A DNA stretch of 64,000 bases. Source: Streptomyces sp. NRRL B-3428 (GTDB lineage: Bacteria; Actinomycetota; Actinomycetes; Streptomycetales; Streptomycetaceae). Position 1 is the first letter of the stretch, and each line of letters starts with the position of its first letter. Location of the stretch: the NCBI GenBank assembly GCA_000721375.1, contig JOGW01000013.1:124001-188000 (forward strand), given 5' to 3'. Below, piece by piece: positions 53,929 to 61,710 of this stretch. The notes under the pieces are model-generated. The model worked only from the letters and a program-made list of their open reading frames with translations, was not told the DNA's origin and ran no database searches. A program made the position numbers and the translations under genes.

Positions 53929-54579
53929 TCAGCGCCCCGTGAGGCGCCTGGCGTTTTCCAGGTGGCCGGTCAGCTGCTCCTGGATGCGCAGGGTGGCCTC
54001 GTCCAAGGCCTTGCGCGTACGCCGTCCGCTGCCGTCGCCCGCGTCGAAGGGGTCACCGAAGACCACGTCGATACGGCTGCGGAGCGCCGGCAGCCCCTTT
54101 ATCAACCGTCCGGGACGGTCTGTGCTTCCCAGTACGGCCACCGGGACGATCGGCGCACCGCTGCGGACCGCGAAATACGCGAGTCCGGCGCGCAGCGAGG
54201 CGAAGTCACCCTCGCCCCGGGTGCCCTCCGGGAAGATCCCGAGGACGCCGCCGGCGGTCAGCACGTCAAGGGCACGGGTGATCGCCGTGCGGTCGGCGGT
54301 CGAGCGGTCCACCTTGACCTGGCCGATCCCGGTGAGGAACGGGTCGAGGGGGCCGACGAACGCCTCCTTCTTGATCAGGAAGTGCGTGGGCCGCGGCGCC
54401 GTACCCATGACCATGGGGCCGTCCACGTTGTGCGAGTGGTTCACGGCGAGTATCACCGGGCCGCTCGCGGGCACCTTCCAGGCGCCGAGCACGCGCGGCT
54501 TCCACAGGCCGTACATCAGCCCGACGCCGATCCTGCGGCCGACCTCCGCGCCCTTCTCGGAGGAGGCGGTACCCGTCAC
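53929..54579 (-). CDS. 1-acylglycerol-3-phosphate acyltransferase (PlsC family)
   Basis: This 216-residue acyltransferase has the block I motif NHSHNVDGP with the catalytic His and Asp. Block II is around APRPTHFLIKKEAFVG, block III is FPEGTRGEGDF, and block IV is GAPIVPVAVLG. It should transfer an acyl group to lysophosphatidic acid in phospholipid synthesis, though the exact acceptor may differ. The GTG at 54579 overlaps the cmk stop codon (GTGA); an upstream in-frame ATG would lie inside cmk. A cmk-plsC-der order is common in actinomycetes. Confidence 0.9.
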   Translation of the reverse strand: MTGTASSEKGAEVGRRIGVGLMYGLWKPRVLGAWKVPASGPVILAVNHSHNVDGPMVMGTAPRPTHFLIKKEAFVGPLDPFLTGIGQVKVDRSTADRTAITRALDVLTAGGVLGIFPEGTRGEGDFASLRAGLAYFAVRSGAPIVPVAVLGSTDRPGRLIKGLPALRSRIDVVFGDPFDAGDGSGRRTRKALDEATLRIQEQLTGHLENARRLTGR

Positions 54580-55259
54580 TTCGCGGCCCGCTTCTCCTCG
54601 ACCAGGGTCACGACGCACTCGATGACCTGCTGGAGCGTGAGATCGCTGGTGTCGACCTCGACCGCGTCGTCGGCCTTGGCCAGCGGCGAGGTCTTACGGC
54701 CGGAGTCGGCCGCGTCCCGCTTGAGCAGGGCCTCGCGCGTGGCCTGTACGTCCGCGCCCTTCAGCTCACCGCTGCGGCGGGCCGCGCGGGCCTCGGGCGA
54801 GGCGGTCAGGAAGATCTTGAGGTCGGCGTCCGGCAGGACCGTGGTGCCGATGTCACGGCCCTCGACGACGATGCCCTTCTCGGCGGCCGCGGAGATGGAG
54901 CGCTGCAGCTCGGTGATCCGGGTGCGCACCTCGGGGACGGCGCTGACCGCGCTGACCTTGGAGGTGACTTCCTGCGTACGGATCGGTCCTGCCACGTCCG
55001 TGCCGTCGACCGTGATGGTCGGGGCGGACGGGTCGGTGCCCGAGACGATCTCCGGCTTGCCCGCTGCGGCGGCGATCGCGGCCGGGTCCGTGATGTCGAT
55101 GCCGTTGTGCACCATCCACCAGGTGATCGCCCGGTACTGGGCGCCGGTGTCCAGGTAGCTGAGGCCCAGCTGCGAGGCGACGGCCTTCGAGGTGCTCGAC
55201 TTGCCCGTGCCGGAGGGGCCGTCGATGGCAACGATCACTGCGGTGGCGGTGGTGTCCAC
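54576..55259 (-). CDS. cmk: (d)CMP kinase
   Basis: This 227-residue kinase phosphorylates CMP and dCMP with ATP. The P-loop is GPSGTGKSS at residues 14-22. The CMP-binding insert and GIVVEGRDIGTTVLPDAD follow, and the lid region holds KRDAADSGR. The GTG at 55259 begins the chain DTTATAVIVAIDGP with a weak ribosome site. It starts the cmk-plsC-der unit. The upstream frame stays open but is Arg/Pro-rich and not protein-like. Confidence 0.94.
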   Translation of the reverse strand: MDTTATAVIVAIDGPSGTGKSSTSKAVASQLGLSYLDTGAQYRAITWWMVHNGIDITDPAAIAAAAGKPEIVSGTDPSAPTITVDGTDVAGPIRTQEVTSKVSAVSAVPEVRTRITELQRSISAAAEKGIVVEGRDIGTTVLPDADLKIFLTASPEARAARRSGELKGADVQATREALLKRDAADSGRKTSPLAKADDAVEVDTSDLTLQQVIECVVTLVEEKRAAK

Positions 55260-55500
55260 GGGGCTGGGAGCGCCTTTCGTAGGGCTGCGGTGTCTGCGGT
55301 GCGGCGTGAGAACGCCGCCCACAAGGTTACCGGCCCGGGGAGGGGCACTCTCCCGGCGGTGCGAGTGCCTCCCCGCACCTCCCTCGCCGCCTGGCCGCCT
55401 CGCCGGTTGCGGGACCGTCAGAGGCGCTGCCCGCGGGGGTGCCTGTGCCCACCCGTGCCGCCCTGCGGCACGACTGCCCACAGGTTGGGGCGGGGGAGCC

Positions 55501-56586
55501 CTACTGCCGCAGCGACCAGCCGCGATCACGCAGCGCCCCCGCCAGGGCGGGCGCCACCTTCGGATCCACCAGGAGCTGCACGACACCCGCCTGCTGCCCC
55601 GTGGCGTGCTCGATGCGGACGTCCTCGATGTTCACGCCCGCCATCCCGGCGTCCGCGAAGATCCGCGCCAGCTGCCCCGGCTGGTCGGAGATGAGGACCG
55701 CGACCGTCTCGTACGCCGTCGGCGCCGAACCGTGCTTGCCGGGCACCCGTACCTGCCCCGCGTTGCCCCGCCTCAGCACGGTCTCGATGCCGAAAGCACC
55801 GTCCTGCCGCTTGGCCTCGTCGGAGGACTGGAGCGAGCGCAGCGCCTGCACGGTCTCGTCGAGATCGGCGGCGACATCGGCGAGCAGATCCGCGACCGGC
55901 CCCGGGTTCGCGGACAGGATGTCGATCCACATCCGCGGGTCCGAGGCCGCGATCCGCGTGACATCACGGATGCCCTGGCCACAGAGGCGTACGGCCGTCT
56001 CCTCGGCGTTCTCCAGACGCGCGGCGACCATGCTGGACACCAGGTGCGGCATATGGGAGACGAGCGCCACCGCGCGGTCGTGGGCGTCGGCGTCCATGAC
56101 GACGGGGACCGCTCGGCACAGCGCGACGAGCTCAAGGGCGAGGTTCAGGACCTCGGTCTCCGTCTCGCGCGTGGGCGTGAGCACCCACGGCCGGCCCTCG
56201 AAGAGGTCCGCGGTGGCCGCGAGCGGGCCCGAGCGCTCCTTGCCGGACATCGGATGCGTACCGATGTACGCGGAGAGGTCGAGGCCCAGCGCCTCCAGCT
56301 CGCGCCGAGGCCCGGCCTTCACGCTGGCCACGTCCAGATACGCGCGGGCCGTACCGCGCCGCATGGCATCGGCCAGGGTCGAGGCCACATGCGCCGGCGG
56401 TACGGCGACGATCGCGAGGTCGACGGGGCCCGCGGGCGCTTCGTCGGTGCCCGCGCCGAGCGCCGCTGCCGTACGGGCCTGCTCGGGGTCGTGGTCGGCG
56501 AGATGCACGAGGACACCACGGCTCTGCAGAGCCAGTGCGGCCGAGGTGCCGATGAGTCCGGTGCCGATGACGAGGGCGGTTCTCAC
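55501..56586 (-). CDS. tyrA: prephenate dehydrogenase with ACT domain
   Basis: This 361-residue NAD(P)-dependent enzyme converts prephenate to 4-hydroxyphenylpyruvate in tyrosine synthesis. The Rossmann motif GTGLIGTS lies at 8-15. The catalytic His111 is in IGTHPMSGKE, and AHDRAVALVSHMPHL is the helical dimer region. A C-terminal ACT domain (about 290-355: VAVLISDQPGQLARIFADAG, then NIEDVRIEH) should provide feedback control by tyrosine. Its ATG overlaps the aroH stop, so the two shikimate-pathway enzymes are translated together. Confidence 0.95.
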   Translation of the reverse strand: MRTALVIGTGLIGTSAALALQSRGVLVHLADHDPEQARTAAALGAGTDEAPAGPVDLAIVAVPPAHVASTLADAMRRGTARAYLDVASVKAGPRRELEALGLDLSAYIGTHPMSGKERSGPLAATADLFEGRPWVLTPTRETETEVLNLALELVALCRAVPVVMDADAHDRAVALVSHMPHLVSSMVAARLENAEETAVRLCGQGIRDVTRIAASDPRMWIDILSANPGPVADLLADVAADLDETVQALRSLQSSDEAKRQDGAFGIETVLRRGNAGQVRVPGKHGSAPTAYETVAVLISDQPGQLARIFADAGMAGVNIEDVRIEHATGQQAGVVQLLVDPKVAPALAGALRDRGWSLRQ

Positions 56587-56945
56587 TGGGCGATGTCCTT
56601 GCGCAGAGCGGCGGCGGCGCCGAGGTAGACATGGGAGATCTCGGAGCGCGGCCTGTCCGACTCGATGTGCGCGAGGATCCGCACGACGCGGGGCATGGCC
56701 CCGGCGATGTCCAGCTCCTGGGCGCAGATCAGCGGGACGTCCGTGATGCCGAGGTTGCGGGCGGCGGCCGCCGGGAAGTCGCTGTGCAGATCGGGGGTCG
56801 CGGTGAACCAGACGCTGATCAGGTCGTCCGCGCTCAGGCCGTTGCGTTCGAGCACCTCGGTCAGCAGCGCGCCGACCTGCTCGTCCATGTGCCCGGCCTC
56901 GTCCTGTTCGAGTTGGACCGCGCCCCGGACCGCTCGTACCGCCAC
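56583..56945 (-). CDS. aroH: chorismate mutase, AroH class
   Basis: This 120-residue AroH-type chorismate mutase begins VRAVRGAVQLEQDEAGHM, with the active-site Arg. FTATPDLHSDFPAAAAR is the loop over the site, and VPLICAQELDIAGAMPRVVR carries the active-site Glu and Arg. The trimeric fold differs from the helical AroQ mutases. It makes prephenate for the coupled TyrA. The reading may begin at the GTG of the chain VAVRAVRGA. A 12-bp tandem repeat lies in the leader about 50 bp upstream. Confidence 0.92.
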   Translation of the reverse strand: MAVRAVRGAVQLEQDEAGHMDEQVGALLTEVLERNGLSADDLISVWFTATPDLHSDFPAAAARNLGITDVPLICAQELDIAGAMPRVVRILAHIESDRPRSEISHVYLGAAAALRKDIAQ

Positions 56946-56994
56946 CGTGCTGCTCCTTGCCCGCGTACGCCGTGCTGCTTCGCGTGCTCGACGT

Positions 56995-57042
56995 GTGCTG
57001 GTCGTTGTGCTGGTCGTTGTGCTGGTCGTTGTGCTGGTCGTT
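56995..57042 (+). repeat. four-copy 12-bp tandem repeat in the aroH leader
   Basis: Four perfect copies of GTGCTGGTCGTT are followed by a partial fifth. The array lies 50 bp upstream of the aroH start, where it could influence transcription or leader folding, and downstream of the YidB-type gene. Confidence 0.85.
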
Positions 57043-57080
57043 GTGCTCCGAACAGGTTAGTCAGCAGGTCCCCGCACACG

Positions 57081-57116
57081 CGCGCGGCGCCCGTCAGCCG
57101 AGACGGGCGCCGCGCG
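57081..57116. terminator. terminator of the YidB-like gene
   Basis: A perfect 15-bp stem (CGCGCGGCGCCCGTC and complement) with a 6-nt loop lies 13 bp after the stop codon of the YidB-type gene on the minus strand. Confidence 0.85.
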
Positions 57117-57128
57117 AAGGAGAGGGGC

Positions 57129-57563
57129 TCAGAGGTTCTGCTGCTTCATGAGCTCGTCCAGCGAGGTCGGCATCGAGCCCGTCGGGGTCAGCTTGTCGAC
57201 GGCGCCGGGCAGCTGCGCGGCGATCTCGTTGGCCGCCTGCTCCTCGGTGATGCCGTTCTTCTCGGCGACCTCGTGCAGGGCGTCCGAGGGCAGGGCCTGC
57301 TGGACCTGGTCGCCGGTCAGCGGCTTGTTCTCACCGGTGCCGACCCACGAGTCGGTCTGCTCGGCCAGACCCGCCTTGTTGAGTCCTTCGAGCAGTCCGG
57401 ACAGCGGGTTGTTGCCGCCACCACCGGAGCCTGAGCCGCCGAGGAAGGACTGCAGCAGCTGCGCCAGGATGTTGCCGCCGCCACTGGAGGAGCCGCCTTG
57501 TCCGCCGCCGCCGAGAAGGCCGCCCAGGATGCTGCCGAGGTCCGGTCCGCTGTTACCCGCCAT
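57129..57563 (-). CDS. YidB/DUF937 family protein
   Basis: This 144-residue protein has two Gly/Ser-rich stretches (GSILGGLLGGGGQGGSSSGGG and GGSGSGGGGNNP). A helical YidB-type domain (about 85-140) follows, with PLTGDQVQQALPSDALHEVA and KNGITEEQAANEIAAQLP. YidB proteins are widely distributed and small, and a firm function is not established. The ATG at 57563 starts the recognisable chain; the longer frame lacks a ribosome site. It is probably monocistronic. Confidence 0.85.
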   Translation of the reverse strand: MAGNSGPDLGSILGGLLGGGGQGGSSSGGGNILAQLLQSFLGGSGSGGGGNNPLSGLLEGLNKAGLAEQTDSWVGTGENKPLTGDQVQQALPSDALHEVAEKNGITEEQAANEIAAQLPGAVDKLTPTGSMPTSLDELMKQQNL

Positions 57564-57767
57564 GGTCTCGCCTTTCCAGAGTGTGGCCGGGCCCCGGCGG
57601 ACGTACCGCAGGAAGACCCCCACTTAGCGTTGACAGGTCAAATGTCACCCGATCCCCGCACTCCTGCCACTTGACGCAAACCGGACCGTGCATCCCTCTG
57701 GACGGTGGCGGTCCGGGTCCGCTTGCATAGGTGGGCTCAGCTTTTTTGCGCCTCGGGGGAGGCTCGT

Positions 57768-58436
57768 ATGAAGCGTTCAGGACCCCTCTTCACCCTTCTT
57801 GCCGGGCTGCTGCTCGCGTTGGTGCTGCTGACGCTGAACGCGACCACCGGAGAGAAGCCCACCCCGGCCGGCGAGCAGGTCTCGCCGAAACCCACGCCGA
57901 CTGCCGGCGCGCCCACGAGCGCGCCGCCCACGAGCGAGGCACCTTCGCCCACCCCGTCGAAGACGCAGGTGCCCGACGCTCAGTACGCGGGCCGCACCGA
58001 CGACGACTCCTCGGCGATCGCGGTGACCGTGCGGGACGGAAAGGCCATCGCGTATTTCTGCGACGGCCGTAACCGCGAGTCCTGGCTCAAGGGCGATGTG
58101 GCCGACGACGGTTCGATGAAGCTCACCGGCAAGAACGGCGACACACTCGATGCCGCGTACGCCTCGTCGAAAACCGACCGACTGACCGGCAAGGCGAGCG
58201 TCGGCAAGAAGACCTTCTCCTTCACGCTCAAGCAGGCGAAGAAGCCCTCGGGCCTCTACCGCGCGACACAGACCGTGCGCGGTGCCCGTCTCGACGGCGG
58301 CTGGATCGTGCTCTCCAACGGCGACCAGGTCGGCATCCTCACCCGTGACGGCGTACGCGAACCGGCTCCGGAGATCGACCCCGCCGACGGTTCGGTGACC
58401 GGCGAGGAACTGACCGCCGAGCCGGTCGTCCCCTGA
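57768..58436 (+). CDS. secreted or membrane-anchored protein with beta-rich domain
   Basis: This 222-residue protein has an N-terminal membrane segment (KRSGPLFTLLAGLLLALVLL). A Pro/Thr/Ser linker (about 30-65) leads to a domain of about 140 residues (SSAIAVTVRDGKAIAYFCDG, then KLTGKNGDTLDAAYASSKTD). No lipobox Cys is present, so the segment may be an uncleaved anchor. A strong GGGAGG site precedes the ATG. I recognise no named family. It lies 43 nt upstream of the DUF6529/Rieske pair on the same strand and may share their transcript. Confidence 0.72.
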   Translation: MKRSGPLFTLLAGLLLALVLLTLNATTGEKPTPAGEQVSPKPTPTAGAPTSAPPTSEAPSPTPSKTQVPDAQYAGRTDDDSSAIAVTVRDGKAIAYFCDGRNRESWLKGDVADDGSMKLTGKNGDTLDAAYASSKTDRLTGKASVGKKTFSFTLKQAKKPSGLYRATQTVRGARLDGGWIVLSNGDQVGILTRDGVREPAPEIDPADGSVTGEELTAEPVVP

Positions 58437-58479
58437 CACGCCCCGAGCCAGCCCTCCGTACGAGAGGCAGGACCCTGCC

Positions 58480-59070
58480 ATGAGCGTCGACCCGAACGCC
58501 CTCACTCAGGGCTTCCCCTCACCCCCTCAGCACGGCCGACCGCACCCGGCCCGCTATCTGGTCCCCGTCTTCGTGGCCGGTCTGGTCGCGGTCGGTCTCG
58601 GGGTGTACGGCAAGGCCCATGACCCGGCCGGCACTTCGTTCAACATCGCGGGCTTCAGCAGCACGGGTGCGGTCAAGTCCTGGCTGGCGACAGGGGCGTT
58701 CGCGTTCGCCGTCGTGCAGTTCCTGACCGCGCTCGCGATGTACGGGCGGCTGCCGGGGGTCCGTTCGGCGCCCTGGATGCCCCGGGTGCACCGCTGGTCG
58801 GGCCGGATCGCCTTCCTGCTCGCGGTCCCCGTGGCGGTCCACTGCCTGTACGCGCTCGGCTATCAGACCTTCGAGCCCCGCGTGATGTGGCACTCCCTCT
58901 TCGGCTGCTTCTTCTTCGGCGTCTTCAGCGCCAAGATGCTGCTCCTGCGCCATGAGCGCCTGCCCGGCTGGCTGCTTCCGCTGGTGGGCGGTCTGGTGTT
59001 CGCGGGCCTCGCCGTGGTGTGGGTGACATCGGCCCTGTGGTTCTTCCGGACGTTCGGGGTGACGACATGA
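58480..59070 (+). CDS. DUF6529 membrane protein, possible b-type heme carrier
   Basis: This 196-residue protein has five predicted helices. Histidines are placed at 104 (VHRWSGR), 121 (AVHCLYAL), 138 (WHSLFG) and 158 (LRHERLPGW), at or near helix ends. That is a layout compatible with bis-His heme ligation as in small membrane cytochromes b. The heme is inference; no CxxCH is present. The stop overlaps the start of the Rieske gene in ATGA, so the two proteins are made together, which supports an electron-transfer role. Confidence 0.8.
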   Translation: MSVDPNALTQGFPSPPQHGRPHPARYLVPVFVAGLVAVGLGVYGKAHDPAGTSFNIAGFSSTGAVKSWLATGAFAFAVVQFLTALAMYGRLPGVRSAPWMPRVHRWSGRIAFLLAVPVAVHCLYALGYQTFEPRVMWHSLFGCFFFGVFSAKMLLLRHERLPGWLLPLVGGLVFAGLAVVWVTSALWFFRTFGVTT

Positions 59071-59546
59071 CGACTCGGCGACGCACGGTGATCGTGGCGG
59101 GCGCTCTCGGCGCGGTGCCGGTCCTCGCGGGCTGCGAGAAGTACGGGGACGAGGGGGCCGAGCCCGAGCCGCCGGCTGAGACGGGGGGCGGGGAGCCGAG
59201 CGGCGACGGGCCTTCGGGCAGCGAGGAAGCGACGACCGGCGGTCAGGAGAAGCCCCCCGGCGAGGAGTTGGCGAAGACCTCCGACATCGAGGTGGGCGGC
59301 GGCAAGATCTTCGAGGACAAGAAGGTGGTGGTGACCCAGCCGTCGGCGGGCCAGTTCAAGGCCTTCTCGGCGGTGTGCACGCACTCGGGCTGCACAGTGG
59401 CGAGTGTCGAGGGCGGCACCATCAACTGTCCCTGCCATGGCAGCAAGTACGCCGTCGCCGACGCCTCGGTCCAGGCCGGTCCGGCGCCGCGCCCCCTTGC
59501 CGAGCAGCGGATCAATGTCGACGGGGAGTCGATCCGCCTGGCGTAG
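59067..59546 (+). CDS. Rieske [2Fe-2S] lipoprotein
   Basis: This 159-residue protein starts with TTRRRTVIVAGALGAVPVLA and lipobox Cys23, a combined twin-arginine-like and lipoprotein signal. A Glu/Gly/Pro-rich flexible linker (about 25-70) follows. The Rieske fold has CTHSGC at 104-109 and CPCHGS at 121-126, which supply the two Cys and two His ligands and the disulfide. It should be an outer-face membrane-anchored iron-sulfur electron carrier or redox sensor. Coupling to DUF6529 points to a small membrane redox module outside the bc1 complex. Confidence 0.92.
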   Translation: MTTRRRTVIVAGALGAVPVLAGCEKYGDEGAEPEPPAETGGGEPSGDGPSGSEEATTGGQEKPPGEELAKTSDIEVGGGKIFEDKKVVVTQPSAGQFKAFSAVCTHSGCTVASVEGGTINCPCHGSKYAVADASVQAGPAPRPLAEQRINVDGESIRLA

Positions 59547-59556
59547 CCTCTGGCGC

Positions 59557-60282
59557 ATGCTCCCCGAGGACCGCGCCGCAGATCACACCATGGATCACGC
59601 CGCCCTGATCCGCGACCACACGGTGTACTCCTGCGTGATGGGTTCGCGCGCCTTCGGTCTGACGACGCAGGAGAGCGACACGGACCGTCGCGGCATCTTT
59701 CTCGCGCCCACGCCGCTGTTCTGGCGGTTCTCGAAGCCGCCCACGCATATCGAGGGGCCGTTGCCCGAGCAGTTCTCGTGGGAGCTGGAACGCTTCTGCG
59801 AACTGGCCCTGCGCGCCAACCCCAACATCCTGGAGTGCCTCCACTCCCCTCTGGTCGAGCACATCGACGAGACGGGCCGCGAACTGCTCTCCCTGCGCGG
59901 CGCGTTCCTGTCCCTGCACGCCCACGACACCTTCGCCCGCTATGCCCTGGCCCAGCGCAAGAAGCTGGACGCCGACGTCTGTACGCACGGCGCCCCGCGC
60001 TGGAAGCACGCGATGCATCTGCTGCGCCTCCTTGCGTCGTGCCGCGATCTGCTGCGCACCGGCGAGCTGGTCATCGACGTGGGCGACGCCCGCGACGACC
60101 TGCTGGCGGTCAAGCGCGGCGAAGTCCCCTGGCCGGAGGTGGAACGCCGCATGACCACGCTCGCCGAGGAATCGGACTCGGCCGCCCCCAAGTCCCCACT
60201 GCCTGCGGAGCCGGACACGGCGGCGGTGGAGGACTTCCTGTTCCGGACGCGGCGCCGGTCGGCGGGCTTTGAACGGCCGTAG
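59557..60282 (+). CDS. nucleotidyltransferase (Pol beta/MNT superfamily), first copy
   Basis: This 241-residue protein has the nucleotidyltransferase core near the N-terminus: GSRAFG at 29-34 and DTDRRG with Asp41 and Asp43, which bind the metal ions. The third carboxylate is Glu rather than Asp in WELERF. The helical C-terminal half begins RKKLDADVC. This is the predicted-nucleotidyltransferase group COG3541 (YcgL) by its features; I have not searched it. Such enzymes transfer a nucleotide to a protein, nucleic acid or small molecule. The ATG at 59557 was chosen; another in-frame ATG lies at 59590. A paralogue sits 0.7 kb away on the other strand. Confidence 0.82.
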   Translation: MLPEDRAADHTMDHAALIRDHTVYSCVMGSRAFGLTTQESDTDRRGIFLAPTPLFWRFSKPPTHIEGPLPEQFSWELERFCELALRANPNILECLHSPLVEHIDETGRELLSLRGAFLSLHAHDTFARYALAQRKKLDADVCTHGAPRWKHAMHLLRLLASCRDLLRTGELVIDVGDARDDLLAVKRGEVPWPEVERRMTTLAEESDSAAPKSPLPAEPDTAAVEDFLFRTRRRSAGFERP

Positions 60283-60344
60283 TTCTGGGCCGAGTTGCGT
60301 CGGCGACCTTGACGAGGTCACCCGCCATCGGCAGACCATGATCC

Positions 60345-60929
60345 ATGCCCCCTGCGCCGTCCACGCCTCCGGTCATTGCCCCCGGCTCCCTTGCCGACCA
60401 CCCTCAGCCGGCACTTCCCGCCTCTTCGGGCCTGTTGCTCCGCCCCTGGCAGGAGGGCGACGCGCCCGTCTTCCTCTCCGCCTACCAGGACGAGACCATC
60501 CGCCGCTGGCACACCCGCCGCCCGCGCTCCGAGGCCCATGTCCTGGAGTGGTTCGAGGACTACCGGCAGGACTGGGCGGCCGAGCGGGGTGGGCACTGGG
60601 CGGTCGTCGGCGGCGACGGTGAGGTGCATGGCCGACTCGCCCTGCGCGGCTGGGATTTCGACGACGGACTTGCCGATGTCGCGTACTGGGTGCTCCCCGC
60701 CTCCCGCGGCAAGGGTGTGGCGACGTACGCGGTGCGGGCCCTGACCGTATGGGCCATGGAAGAGGCCGGCTTCCACCGCCTGCACCTGGACCACTCGACG
60801 CGCAACCATGCCTCGTGCCGGGTCGCCACCAAGTCCGGCTACGCCCTGGAGGGCACGAAGCGCAGTGCGGCCGTCCATGAGGACGGCCGCCATGACATGC
60901 ATCTGCACGCACGCGTACGGGAGTTCTGA
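60345..60929 (+). CDS. GNAT family N-acetyltransferase
   Basis: This 194-residue acetyltransferase of the RimJ/RimL type has GLLLRPWQEGDAPVFLSAY at the start of the fold. The acetyl-CoA loop is VLPASRGKGVATYAVRAL, and later FHRLHLDHSTRNHASCRVAT gives the N-x2-S helix. The C-terminal residues DGRHDMHLHARV complete it. It should acetylate an amino group of a protein or small molecule; the substrate is unknown. It ends 11 bp before the convergent nucleotidyltransferase gene. Confidence 0.88.
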   Translation: MPPAPSTPPVIAPGSLADHPQPALPASSGLLLRPWQEGDAPVFLSAYQDETIRRWHTRRPRSEAHVLEWFEDYRQDWAAERGGHWAVVGGDGEVHGRLALRGWDFDDGLADVAYWVLPASRGKGVATYAVRALTVWAMEEAGFHRLHLDHSTRNHASCRVATKSGYALEGTKRSAAVHEDGRHDMHLHARVREF

Positions 60930-60939
60930 GCATCCGGCG

Positions 60940-61710
60940 TCACCGGCACAGGCGCACCCGTACGACATAGTCGTGCAGCGCGTCGTACGCCGCCGCGGCG
61001 GTCTCGGCCGGCAGCGCGGACCGCGTCTGCGCCTCGTCGAGGACCTGGTGCAGCGCCTCCAGGTCGGACAGGACCCGCTCCTGCTCCACCTCCGCGGCCC
61101 CGTGCTCGGCCGAGGCCTTGGCCTCGATCAACTCAGGGAGATACACAGGGGCGTCCACCAGTGCGACAAGCGTCGGCAGGTCGGCGACGACAGCCGCCGA
61201 GCGCATCAGGTGGATCCCCGTCAGCAGCACGCGAAACGCGTACAGCAGCGGCTTGAGCTCACCGGTCTTCTCGAACAGCCGCATCTGCGTGTTCGCGAAC
61301 CCGCGGTAGTGGTGCGCGTGGTTGCTCGTCAGCACGGCGGGTGCGAGCGCGACCAGTTCGGCATGGGCCTCACCGGTGTGCACCACAAGCGGCGAGAGCA
61401 GCTGCTCAAGGACGTAGCCGTTGCGCCGCAGCATCAGCCGTACGAACTTGCGCAGGTCGTGCGTGACGAGGTCCATCTCGACCCCGTCCCGCACCCACAT
61501 GCGGGTGCGGGTCTCCTCCGGCTCGCGCAGCCCGACGAGCGCCTCGGTCGGCAGCAGGTGCACACCGCGCAGGTCGACGTCCGAGTCCTGGGACGGGAAG
61601 CCGTACAGGTGCGCGCCGGAGACGGTCGCGAAGAGCAGCGGATCGGGCTCCTCGGCGATCACCGAGCTCAGGTCGACGGGCGGCACACCGGCAGCGGAAA
61701 GATCACTCAT
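60940..61710 (-). CDS. nucleotidyltransferase (Pol beta/MNT superfamily), second copy
   Basis: This 256-residue protein has the nucleotidyltransferase core SGAHLYG (31-37) and DVDLRG with Asp44 and Asp46. The third carboxylate is Asp80 in VEMDLV, so the catalytic triad is complete, unlike in the neighbouring paralogue. A C-terminal all-helical domain follows (FANTQMRLFEKTGELKPLLY). It is the last gene of the NadR-NUDIX-ADPRH-NT operon, its start overlapping the previous stop by 8 nt. Substrates are unknown; linkage to NAD/ADP-ribose genes is the main clue. Confidence 0.85.
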   Translation of the reverse strand: MSDLSAAGVPPVDLSSVIAEEPDPLLFATVSGAHLYGFPSQDSDVDLRGVHLLPTEALVGLREPEETRTRMWVRDGVEMDLVTHDLRKFVRLMLRRNGYVLEQLLSPLVVHTGEAHAELVALAPAVLTSNHAHHYRGFANTQMRLFEKTGELKPLLYAFRVLLTGIHLMRSAAVVADLPTLVALVDAPVYLPELIEAKASAEHGAAEVEQERVLSDLEALHQVLDEAQTRSALPAETAAAAYDALHDYVVRVRLCR

